From Amoebidium appalachense (Eukaryota > Ichthyosporea): a stretch of DNA of 64,000 nucleotides. The translations under genes were made by a program, and so were the position numbers. Of the stretch, positions 11,395 through 21,603 are shown piece after piece (positions within the stretch are counted from its first letter, which is position 1; each line of letters starts with the position of its first letter). Under the pieces are notes generated by a model that saw only the letters and a program-made list of their open reading frames with translations, was not told the DNA's origin and made no database searches. The stretch spans positions 14,880,001 through 14,944,000 of the forward strand of contig CAVNZM010000003.1 in NCBI GenBank assembly GCA_963693365.1, given 5' to 3'.

Positions 11395-11577
11395 GCCGGA
11401 GCCAGCACATACTGGGAGAATCTTCTAGCGTCCGAGTGGCCCGTGGAGGCCGGCGGGGCTGTGGTGTGTGTGCAGACAGACCCCCGGGGGCTGGCCGTGC
11501 TTGTGCGGCACAGCTACGGCCTGGCCGTGGCCATGTCCCTGGAGACGGCCCTGATTGCCCTCAATGCCGCTGACATG

Positions 11578-11683
11578 GTGCGTGCTATTTGGTTACGTTG
11601 TTTAATGGTGTGCGTGTGCGCGCGCGCGCGTGTGTGTGTGTGTGTGTGTGTGCGTGCGTGTACGCGCGTGCGTGCGTGTACGC

Positions 11684-11718
<35 letters not shown>

Positions 11719-11832
11719 TGGGAGGGAGAGGGAGGGAGAGGGAGTGAGGGGAGAGAGAGATAAAGAGAGAGAGAGAGGGAGCGTTTATTTGTAATATTGT
11801 GGGTATGTGTATGTGTTGCGCGCACGCGCTCG

Positions 11833-11921
<89 letters not shown>

Positions 11922-12326
11922 CATGTGTGCGTGGGTTCGTGCGTGCGTGCGTCCGTGTGCGCGTGTGTGCTTGCGTGCGTCTGTAAGTATTTGTGTGTGT
12001 GTAGTATGTTCGTGTGGGAGGGTGCCACCATCTTAGCTCTGTTGGTCGCTGACAGGGGTAATTTGTTCTCACACTTTCTACACTGCTTGTAATGCACACC
12101 GTTTCTCTCTCCCGGTGTGTCTGTTGTGCATTCACATGCATGCATGTACCTGCACTTATATGGAATAAATCGATTGTGGTTTGATGTATGTTGGTATGCC
12201 GAGAGGCCCTGTACATGTGTGTGTGTGTTTTTTTTTTTTTTTTTTTTTTTTTTTTGGGGGGGGGGGGGGGGGGAGGCATATAGATTCTGTTGTGCTGGCA
12301 TTCGGCTAAATGATTCTATCCCACAG
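11578..12326 (+). repeat. Intron 2 of BTB copy 1: (GT)n and T-G homopolymer block
   Basis: The intron starts GTGCGTGC directly after the codon for the final Met of exon 2 and contains (GT)n/(GTGC)n at 11608-11720, a perfect (GT)n at about 11834-11918, and (GT)n-T(n)-G(n) at about 12219-12273. It ends ATCCCACAG. Its first 30 or so bases are nearly identical to intron 2 of copy 2, showing recent duplication. Confidence 0.8.
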
Positions 12327-13362
12327 TTTCTGATGGAAATCCTCAAACTGGTTTTGCGCAAAAAGATCATCCAGTCCAACCCATCTTTCGAAGCCAACGA
12401 GATTCTCTTTCTGCGAATTGCAATCAACCACGCCCAGCAACAAACGGAAACTTCAAACACACCGGAGAACCCTCCAGAAAAACTGCATAGGCCGGAGTCT
12501 GTGTCAGACAACAGCAGCTACGATCCGTTGCTTATTTGCGATGAGGTGCTACCGAACTATTTTTGGACCAAAACGGTCGAAAAAGCCCATGTTCTCATCT
12601 CGAACGGCATCCACCTCCCATTGCTTCCCCTCACGTTTGTTCGCTTCTTTCTTGCAGACAGTTTTGTGAACGCACAGGAGATTGATTTGTTTCGGTGGGC
12701 AGCGAAGTGGGCCAAAGCCGCAAACACTCCGTTTGGGAAAGTAGCCGAAAGCATTTGGTACCCTTTAACGACGTCAGAGGAACACTACGAGGTTGAAAAG
12801 TCGGATTTGGTCGACCCGAAATTGCTTCTTTGCGCCCATCGTGTCAGAGAGGGAGGACGGCTGGGGGGAGACAACGAAATGTTCCATGCCCCCCCCCTAT
12901 GGTTCACACCCCGCATGTGCCACGCTTTCAGATTCAAGGTGCCCGCTGATTTTTTCGAAAACCGCCAGAACTTGTGGGACCAGACAGGATATATTAAGAT
13001 CGGCGGCAACATGTGGGAAATTGAAATAATCAAGTCATTTGTTGGAGATAATTTTCGCTGTAAATTCGGTTTGAGTTTGCTACCTTATCGTAAGATGTGC
13101 CCACATCACATTGAACACTGTATGCAGATGGGATCGACTTTGGCGTGTTTGTTTCAGGACAAAACAGCGAGTGTTCATTAGCAACACAAAACTGGACCAG
13201 TGGCATACACGTTACTGGGAAACACATTCAGGTTTGAAGGGGATGAAATTTGAGAAGGAATGCAGTGCGGAGGAAATGCGTGCCTGGATGGATGATAGGG
13301 GGACCATAACCTTCAGCTTTGGTATAGTTGTGCGGATGCTGAACTGCGAACGGATTAAGTAG

Positions 13363-13828
13363 GTTGCTGTGCTGCTTTCAGTATGAGTAGGTAGGATAAG
13401 GCAAAATGTAGTTAGCCTACTTAAAGCCCTAATAGTAGGTATGTGTTGCTTAGTCTAGCTTAGTTTAAACAGATAAAGGTGTTTATTCGAACATTTTATG
13501 CACGTGTATCTATATCAGTAGAAACTTTTGTATTTGTATATATAGCAGTGTGAGTTAGCCTGTATGTACATCGACATTCGCCAATCCAGGGGTGGAAAAA
13601 CGTTGTCATGTGTAGGAAAGCACAACTTTCAATGTGAATTAGATTCGCATAATAATGAAAAACATAGATTCTGAATAGCCCGGCCAAGATGATTATTAAA
13701 GAGTTTCGGGAATTCTGCATACCTTCTTCCTAAACTCCCCTTCCACTCCTCCCCCCCTTCCCCCCCTCCCCCCCGCCCCCCGTGTGCGCTTCCCTCCTCC
13801 CCTTCCGCTGCACACGCACGCACGCACG

Positions 13829-13923
<95 letters not shown>

Positions 13924-13940
13924 CACACACACACACACAT

Positions 13941-13983
<43 letters not shown>

Positions 13984-14086
13984 TGCACCTACGCACGTAG
14001 GCACACGTGCAAACAAACTTACATACACGTATCACACACAATAATGTCATACACACACACACGGCCCGCTTGCACGATACACACAT

Positions 14087-14128
<42 letters not shown>

Positions 14129-14150
14129 GCACACACGCACGCACAACATA
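13363..14150. repeat. Spacer with long (AC)n array
   Basis: 13363-13740 is plain sequence downstream of BTB copy 1, with no recognisable gene. 13741-13815 is C-rich. (AC)n arrays lie at about 13828-13980 and 14088-14122. Confidence 0.8.
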
Positions 14151-14742
14151 AACACATACAGAGGGATAGAGAGACAGAGCATGTGCCAATAAACAAGCAC
14201 ACACGTGCACAGCCACACACAAACAAACAAAAACATGCGCACAAGCGCGCGCAACACACACACACCCGAGGAACCTCGGACCGAGAACAGGGGGAATGAG
14301 GGGGGGGATGGGTTGGGAGTCGTGGGGCTGCGCAGGCAAAAAAGCAATTCGACGGGCAACTAGTACTGTACATGTGGCAAATCACCTGTGTGGAGGAAAA
14401 TTTCGATGATAGCGAGATGTGTGGGCGGCTGTATATACTATAGGCAGGTGAATTCTGAAGCTTTGTGTGCAATGCTTGTGTGTATGCGGTGCACGTCGGG
14501 TGTTGGATGGCCTGAGAGATAACATTAAAAGCAATATTAATACAACGGTTCCAAAACAACTATGCGGCACCAAGGACGAGGTCCAAAGGGGCATCCCTGT
14601 CTAGAATGCATGAGAAAACTATCGCACCAAAATAGCGCCCATAATGATTGTGCTACCTGGCGTGGATGTGTGTGCAGTGCACGTGTGTGTGTGTGTGTGT
14701 GTGTGTATGACGTGTGTGTGTGTGTCACAGTGTGTGACGTGT

Positions 14743-14804
<62 letters not shown>

Positions 14805-14863
14805 ATGTGTGTGTGTGACGTGTATGTGTGTGTCACAGTGTGTGACGTGTGCACGTACCACGG

Positions 14864-14896
<33 letters not shown>

Positions 14897-14967
14897 ATGG
14901 GCACCACGGTGTGTGATGTGTTTGTAGATGTTCGTCATGTGTATTAATGTGTATTTTTGCAAGGATT

Positions 14968-15011
<44 letters not shown>

Positions 15012-15236
15012 CATGTGTGTACATGAGTGTGTGTGTATATACGGTGTGTGTTTGTAGACATTGTTTGCGTGTGAACGTAAATATGTATGTGTTTGTTTTT
15101 GTGTGTAGATGTGTCTGTGTGTACATGTTGGGTGAGCACAGTGCTTGAAACCAAAGAACGAACACAGGCCAACACATATGGCATGGCAGTAGAGTGCCAT
15201 GCCGTGCATGGCCAACAGCACGTACTCAACCCCCCG

Positions 15237-15267
<31 letters not shown>

Positions 15268-15354
15268 ACCACCACCACCACCACCACACACACACCGAAA
15301 AGGTCACATTGCCTCTTTTTGTTGTTAACGTTTTCTTTTTTCTTTTTTTTTTTT

Positions 15355-15396
<42 letters not shown>

Positions 15397-15486
15397 GGCA
15401 AAGACAACGGCCCGGGAGCCCATTGTAGTCCTCAAGCTAAGATCTTAAGGTATCACAATGTCATAACTATTCATTTCCCTCGTACT
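14151..15486. repeat. Spacer between tail-to-tail BTB genes: (GT)n arrays and composite homopolymers
   Basis: 14151-14680 is plain sequence with no recognised gene. (GT)n arrays lie at about 14688-14705, 14745-14800, 14870-14897 and 14974-15005. A composite block lies at 15232-15394: a C tract, then (CCA)n at 15267-15286, (CA)n, and further on a T run ending in C and a G tract. Confidence 0.75.
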
Positions 15487-15757
15487 AAAGGCATGATCTA
15501 GAACATATGTATACGTCAGTCGGTGAAAGGCAAGCTCATATGCATGCTTCCACAAGTGGTCAAACGGCATAATCAACAGCATCTAAGAGGCTACAGAGCT
15601 CAAGCTGCCAAATATGGTAGTAAAGGCATTAACAAACATCTGATAGGCTAGCTTATGTTACCATATATGGAAAAAGGGCACAACTAACAGCATCTACAGA
15701 TAGGCCAGCGTTAATAACCAAAGACGGTAGTACGGGCACGATCAACAGCGGTGTAAC
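15487..15757. repeat. Degenerate tandem repeat, about 55-60 nt units
   Basis: Units start with GGCATGATC (15490), GGCATAATCAACAGCATCT (about 15567), GGCATTAACAAACATCT (about 15625), GGGCACAACTAACAGCATCT (about 15676) and GGGCACGATCAACAGC (about 15735). Later unit positions share AGGCTA/AGGCCA and ATGGTAGTA. The first spacing is longer. The array lies just downstream of the stop of BTB copy 2. It is too degenerate to be a recent microsatellite. Confidence 0.6.
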
Positions 15758-15989
15758 CGATTTCACAAAGCAACAACAATGGCAGCAGCTGGGAATTTAA
15801 AGATTATTATCACGCCCCGCCACTGTACAAAAAATGTACATGTAAAATAAATTCGACATTGAAGTTTGGCATAAGCCCCCATGCAGCACAACCGAGGCCT
15901 TGTCGGGCGAAACGGAGATAGAATGCTCATAATTAACCACGGGCCAACATAGTATAATCGGACAGAGCTAACAAGAAAGCAAGCTGGGT

Positions 15990-17427
15990 TCACTGTGCTT
16001 GATTACGCTCATCTAAAAAAAGAAGCCTTGATGATGGTTGTATATATCTTAAGTTGCATTCCGTAACCCGAGCAACCATGCCCACACTCAAGGTTATGTT
16101 ACCACTACCATCAACCCAATCTTGCAGCTCCTCAGTGCCGAACCGGTGTTTGCAAGACATGCCTGCCTTGGGTGTAGAAGGACCCCAGAACCGAGTTGCC
16201 CAAGTCTTATCTTCCAATTTGCTAATATACACCCGCTCGGTTTTGTCCGGTGACAGGTACCCGACAGTCACAACCAACCGCACACTGTGTTCTTTGTGAT
16301 GGACGCAAGCAGAAGCTCCCGGAACCAGACTCAAAGCAAAACGGAAGCACAGTTTTCCGTCATTCAACACCTTGTCAAGATGTAATTTCCATTTCAGGGT
16401 GCACATCTCAAATACATCTGACTGGAACTTTTCTTCTCTGCCATTTTCAAAGACGTCATCGGGCAACTCAAGGCTCACCGTTTTGCACATGCGGGGAGTC
16501 ATCCACTGAGAGGGGCCATGGTACATGCCTTCCTGCCGCAGCCCCACCTCTCTGACACGATGGACACAGAGAAGCATTTTCGGGTCGACCAAATCCGACT
16601 CTTCAACTTCGTAGAGTTCCTCTAACGTCATTAATGGGTACCGAATGCTTTCAGCAATGTCCCCAAACGGAGTGTTTGTGGCTTTGGCCCATTTTGCCGC
16701 GCACCGAAACAAATCAATCTCCTGTGCGTTCACAAAACTGTCTGCGAGAAAGAAGCGAATAAATGCGAGGGGAAGAAGTGGGAGGTGGCTGTCGTTCAAG
16801 ATGAGAACATGCGCCCTTTCGACCGTTTTGTTCCAAAAATAGTTTGGTAGCACATCATCACATATCAGCAACGGATCGTACATACTGTTGCCTGCCGGGG
16901 TTTCCACCCTCTGACGTTTTTCTGGCGGGTTCTCCGGTGCGTATGAAACTTCCCTTTGGTGCTGGGCGTGGTTGATTGCAATTCGCAGAAAGAGAATCTC
17001 GTTGGCTTCGAAGGATGGGTTGGACCGGATGATTTTTAGGCGTAGACGCAGTTTGAGGCTTTCCATCAAAAACTGGGGAACCCAAATGCTTAGATATCAC
17101 CCTTCATATGTCCCCCTCCCCCCCCTCCCCCCCCCCCCCCCCCCCCCCCCCCCCAGCACACATGCATACATCCAACCAACCCTATCCTCCCTCCCCAGCA
17201 CACAGGTACCACACACTGCACCCTACCATCCCCCACCTCTCCGACTCCACAGAACATACACACGCTTCCAACAACCACCGTTTTCACTTCTATGTACACA
17301 CACGAACATAACATGTGTCCTTTATCACATACAAGGAAACTGGGCTCCCCTGTGAAACTTGCTCCTGACAAGCACCGACAGACTGAACTCGTTTGTAATA
17401 ATAGAACCTCCCGGGCGCAAATGCCAC

Positions 17428-17488
<61 letters not shown>

Positions 17489-17530
17489 GCGCGCACACGC
17501 ACATGCACATGCACATGCACACGCACACGC

Positions 17531-17584
<54 letters not shown>

Positions 17585-18216
17585 ACCATTAAACAACGTA
17601 ACCAAATAGCACGCACCATGTCAGCGACATTGAGGGCAATCAGGGCCGTCTCCAGGGACATGGCCACGGCCAGGCCGTAGCTGTGCCGCACAAGCACGGC
17701 CAGCCCCCGGAGGTCTGTCTGCACACACACCACCGCCCTGCCGGCCTCCACGGGCCACTCCGACGCTAGAAGATTCTCCCAGTATGTGCTGGCTCCGGCC
17801 TGCAAAGGGGGGAAGGGGGGAGGGGGAGGGGGGGGGGGGGGGAAGGGGGAAGGGTACGAGGACGAATAGGGTGAAACTGAGAAAGAAGGTAAGGGAAGTG
17901 AGAGAGGGAGATGCTCTCAAAGAGAGAGGAAAAGGGAGAGGGAGGGAGTGAAGGACGCAGGCAAGAAAGCAGGAACAAATGTGCGTGGGGAGCCGAGTGT
18001 GTGTGTGTGTGTGTGTGTGAAGGAGGGGGGGGAGGGGGGGGGGGGGGGAGGGAGGGTAAAACAAGCAGAGCACTGTGATTGTCAACACAGGGGAGGGAGG
18101 GAGGGGGAGGAGGGGGGAGATGGAACGAACACGGGGTGCCCAACTGCCATCCCATGTTTTCAGCGTTTTTGGAAACTTATTTGCCAACTGCCATTTCTCG
18201 GTATTTGCGAACATCC

Positions 18217-18251
<35 letters not shown>

Positions 18252-18385
18252 CCCCCCCCCCCCCCCCCCTCTCTCTCTCCCCCCCCCCCTCCTTATCTCT
18301 CCATCTCTCCCTAGCTCTCTCTCCCCCCCCTATCTCCCCCCCCCCCCCTCCCCCCCCCCCCTCTGTCTCTACCCCCTTCTTTCTT

Positions 18386-18420
<35 letters not shown>

Positions 18421-19072
18421 CTCTGGAGCTCGTTCCCCTCCCTCCCCCCCTCCCCCCCCCCCCCCCCCTCTCCCCCCCCCCCTCCCCCCCCTCTCTCTCT
18501 AACTCTGCCCCTTTTTCTCTTCTTCTCGCTCTCACCCTCCCTCTCTCTCTCTTTTTTGAAGTGGGGGCGGGGGGAGGGGGTACGGGGGGAAGGGAGAGAG
18601 AAGAGGTAAAAGATGGAGGTGTTCGGGGAAGGGGGTGAAGGAGAGGAACAGCGATAGAGAAACAGGGAGAGGCGGAGAGGGTAAGAGAGAGAGTAGTGAG
18701 GGAGGGAGGGAGGGAGACGGAAAGAGATAGAGGGGGGGGGGGGGGGGGGGAAGGGGATGAGGTTAAGGAGTGAGGTGTTAGGGGGCCGGGGAAGGAAAGA
18801 GGAAGGAGAGAAATGGGCGGAGGAGAAGAGGGAGAGAAAGCAGAAGGTTGGAGGGATGAAGAAAGAGGAAGATAGGAGAACTGAGAGAAAATGGAGAGGG
18901 AAGGGGGAGGGAGAGGGAGTGAGAGAGGGAAAGGGAAAGGGAGTGGGAGTGGGAGGGTGGGAGTGTGAATGTGACTAAACGAGAGAAGGGGGGAAGCGAG
19001 AAAAAGAGAAAAAGGGGAACAATGGGAGAGAGAGAGAGGGGGGGGGGGGGGGGGGGGGGGGGAGCGAGCTCC

Positions 19073-19151
<79 letters not shown>

Positions 19152-19176
19152 CCAGAGGAAGCAAGAAAGAAGGGGT

Positions 19177-19261
<85 letters not shown>

Positions 19262-19612
19262 CACACACACACACAGACACAGACACACACGCACACAGAG
19301 AGAGAGAGAGATAGCGAGAGCGACAGAGAGAGAGAGGAAGAGGAAGAGGAAAGAGGGAGACACAGAGAGAGAGGGAGGGAGGGAGGAAGAGAGAGAGAGA
19401 GCGAGCCAGCGAGCGAGCAAGCGAGCATGAGAAAAGCGGGAACAGGGAGAATGAGGGTTCGTTACCAAGATAACCCGGTGGACGTTGAAGTCTTGTGTTA
19501 TGCCCTCCCTCCCGACTGCTCTGAGTGTCAAGTCGCACAGTTTTCCCGCCTCATAGAGCTGGGCAAAGTTGGACGGGTGCCCAAAGGGCTCAAGCGTTAT
19601 TTGGTCCTCCAT
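15990..19612 (-). CDS. BTB-BACK domain protein, copy 2 (intact, three exons, 470 aa)
   Basis: Exons are 19612-19466 (147 nt), 17799-17617 (183 nt) and 17072-15990 (1083 nt), all joined in phase 0 with GT-AG introns, giving 470 aa. Residues 1-110 hold the BTB/POZ domain ([29 protein letters not shown]). Residues about 200-280 match BACK ([28 protein letters not shown]). The C-terminal 170 or so residues form a beta-rich domain with W-A-T-R-F-W-G that I cannot name. Expected role: homodimeric adaptor linking a bound substrate to a cullin-3 ubiquitin ligase; the substrate is unknown. It is tail to tail with copy 1 and head to head with copy 3. It is the only copy of the three with an unbroken frame here and serves as the reference for the others. 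Confidence 0.88.
17073..17616 (-). repeat. Intron 2 of BTB copy 2
   Basis: In sense the intron begins GTGCGTGCTATTTGG and runs into (GT)n (plus-strand (AC)n at 17428-17580). It passes plain sequence at about 17160-17420 and a G tract (plus-strand C tract 17118-17154), and ends TTCCCCAG. No additional exon was recognised. Confidence 0.8.
17800..19465 (-). repeat. Intron 1 of BTB copy 2: GA/CT arrays and G/C tracts
   Basis: In plus-strand terms it contains G-rich tracts at 17810-17850 and 18020-18050, (CT)n at 18216-18250 and 18390-18420, C tracts around 18250-18480, G tracts at 18732-18750 and 19040-19062, and long (GA)n arrays at 19077-19148 and 19180-19258 separated by a 30-nt spacer. Sense splice sites are GTAACG and TTTGCAG. 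No further exon was seen. Confidence 0.8.
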
Positions 19613-19929
19613 TGTCCGTACGTGCTTTACGCTGATTAATTGATGCTCACAGATGAAGCTGATGCGGGGTTCATAAAGCTAAAGCTATGTGGAGATTAAA
19701 CGAAAAAAAAAGTTAAGTGTCTATTATAAGAGAAGACGTTGCAACGAAGGGCCGCGGCAGGCATCATTTTGTACGCTCGCGGCTCGCTGAAGAGCCGCCA
19801 TAGTCTAAAGCATGTACACTGTGTGCACATCAGATTATTAGTTTTGTAGCAATCCTCATTTAGATCGATTTGAGAATGACGTATTATTGTGACAGACTAA
19901 CATGACTACGCAACCGCGTCCCGTGTTTG
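19613..19929. other. Upstream region of BTB copy 2
   Basis: About 300 nt between the start of BTB copy 2 and the repeat array that opens LINE-A. No clear TATA or CCAAT box could be assigned and no gene was seen. Confidence 0.35.
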
Positions 19930-19936
19930 ATACACA

Positions 19937-20430
19937 CGTTTTTTTCTTTCACACGTTTTTTTTCTTTCACACGTTTTTTTCTTTCTCACACGTTTTTTTC
20001 TTTCACACGTTTTTTTTTTCTTTCACACGTTTTTTTCTTTCACACGTTTCTTTCACACGTTTTTTTCTTTCACACTTCACACGTTTTTTTCTTTCACACG
20101 TTTTTTTCTTTCTCACACGTTTTTTTCTTTCACACGTTTTTTTCTTTCACACGTTTTTTTTTTCTTTCACACGTTTTTTTCTTTCACACGTTTCTTTCAC
20201 ACGTTTTTTTCTTTCACACTTCACACGTTTTTTTCTTTCACACGTTTTTTTCTTTCTCACACGTTTTTTTCTTTCACACGTTTTTTTCTTTCACACGTTT
20301 TTTTTCTTCTTTCACACGTTTTTTTCTTTCACACGTTTCTTTCACACGTTTTTTTCTTTCACACGTTTTTTTCTTTCACACACGTTTTTTTCTTTCACAC
20401 ACGTTTTTTTCTTTCACACGTTGTTTTTTT
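19937..20430 (+). repeat. Tandem CACACGTTTTTTTCTTT array with about 144-nt higher-order period
   Basis: The basic unit is about 17 nt (CACACGTTTTTTTCTTT) with variants TTTCTTTCTCACACG and a shortened CACACGTTTCTTT. Variants recur in the same order: CACACTTCACACG occurs at about 20071 and 20215, 144 nt apart, and the long T stretch before CTTTCACACG recurs near 20010, 20155 and 20300. This is a higher-order repeat of about three copies. Position directly before ORF1 suggests a monomeric 5' leader or promoter of LINE-A. Long Phe-rich ORFs through it are translations of the repeat. Confidence 0.85.
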
Positions 20431-20454
20431 TTCTTTTTTTTCTTTCTTTACTTT

Positions 20455-20510
20455 CTCTACTTAGGCATCGGCCTTTACTTAGGCATCCACCTCTACTTAG
20501 GCCCCTTGAG
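20455..20510 (+). promoter_or_regulatory. Three TACTTAGGC repeats ahead of LINE-A ORF1
   Basis: TACTTAGGCATCGGCC, TACTTAGGCATCCACC and TACTTAGGCCCC follow one another at 17-18 nt spacing just upstream of the ORF1 ATG at 20530. They may be protein- or RNA-binding sites in the element's leader. Function is not shown. Confidence 0.4.
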
Positions 20511-20529
20511 GGGCAGCTAGAACCCACCC

Positions 20530-21601
20530 ATGGCGTCTCAGGATGCATCCTTGTCCCCGGACCCTCCTGGGACACCGCCTGGGAGCCGCAAACGTGATAC
20601 ACGGGAAGGAGAATCCCCAGATAAGAGGCTAACTAAACTGAGCCGAGCGGAACAGGTTCCCTTTCCCGAGGTTAAAGCGCCACCGGCCGTGCTGCCAGCA
20701 AGTAGTTTTATTACGAAAGAAAAACTGCACTTGATACCCGAGAAGGCTAGGAAATCCGTGCTCAAACTTATGGCGCATCATGAGCAGCTCCGCACCCAAG
20801 TCTCCGACTTAACAACCCAAGTAGCTGAGTATAAAGCCAAACAGGACCACACAGACCTCCTTGTTCAGCAAATGGAGACGCGCTTACGGCAGCTGGAAGC
20901 TGACCGGGCAACCCCCACCGGCCCTGCCCACGCGGGCCCGGCCCCTGCAGCACAGGCAACCCCCGATGGGTTACCCACCCCCCCGGGGTCTCCCAAGTTC
21001 ATACCCACAACGAATCCTAAGGTGTACCGCACTACGGTGGACGCCAAGACCGTGTACGTGTCCGAGAGAGTCAAAACGTATGCCGAGTCGGTGGCCCAGA
21101 CCCACGGGGCTACCCAGGCTTTGGCAGCCCTTGCCGCAGCGTCAGCACTGCACCCAACCCGCCGCCCTCGGGTGGCGTCTGACCCTGCCCCTCAGGGTAC
21201 CGACGAGTCCGAGTTGACCACTGCAGCCTTCACCATGGTGCCGGCCAACATCAGCACCATGCGTGACCGTCTTGCGTGCCGGCTACCGTGATACCCTCAT
21301 AAACATCATCCAACGTGCTACCGACGCCACCTTTCTCGCAGACTTCGATCCTACGGCTCCCTACAACACCACACTTAACCGTGTTGATGCAGAGGCCGCT
21401 GCCCGGGCCTCTTGGCAACGCCGGGTGCTTGCAAGAATGGCCAACGCCCACGCATGGGCTGTCAAGGCAGCCACACTTTACCCGGCACACGACAGCCGGG
21501 CCAAAACAGCAGCTGAGGTGCGTGCCTACTGGGAGGCTCAGCACGTGCAGGTCTTCAGCAAGCCCTACGACCCCACCGCCGCACCAGCCAACTCCCAGTA
21601 A
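20530..21601 (+). pseudogene. LINE-A ORF1, coiled-coil nucleic-acid-binding protein, frameshifted
   Basis: Reading starts at ATG 20530 and stays open for 253 aa to 21291. A second frame, open at 21263-21601, continues as an Ala/Arg-rich helical region (A-R-A-S-W-Q-R-R-V-L-A-R-M) and stops two bases before the ORF2 ATG. The two overlap, and a net +1 shift near 21265 would join them into about 355 aa. Features: a basic, Pro/Ser-rich N-terminus (S-R-K-R-D-T-R-E), a coiled coil at about residues 78-120 (Q-L-R-T-Q-V-S-D-L-T-T-Q-V and L-V-Q-Q-M-E-T-R-L-R-Q-L), and a Pro/Ala linker. ORF1 proteins of LINEs form RNA-binding multimers. I saw no zinc knuckle. Programmed frameshifting is less likely than mutation but cannot be excluded. 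Confidence 0.72.
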
Positions 21602-21603
21602 GC

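Larger units (their letters stand above)
9670..13362 (+). pseudogene. BTB-BACK domain protein, copy 1 (three exons, two frameshifts)
   Basis: Exons are 9670-9815, 11395-11577 and 12327-13362, with GT-AG introns in the same positions as copy 2. Exon 1 encodes the BTB start (GKLCDLILRAVG). Exon 2 has [11 protein letters not shown]. Exon 3 has the BACK-like helices ([10 protein letters not shown] and D-L-F-R-W-A-A-K-W-A) and a C-terminal beta-rich domain. BTB-BACK proteins usually act as substrate adaptors of cullin-3 ubiquitin ligases. Exon 1 is 146 nt against 147 in copy 2; one base is missing just before the conserved V-H-R-V-I. A second shift near 13165, after D-K-T, moves the C-terminus to another frame. 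As given, the reading frame is broken twice. Either it is a pseudogene or the sequence has indel errors. Confidence 0.82.

Noticed and set aside
19902-20597. 231-aa Phe/Ser/His/Thr-rich ORF
   Set aside because: It is a readthrough of the CACACG-T7-CTTT tandem array ahead of LINE-A ORF1. A second frame is equally open.
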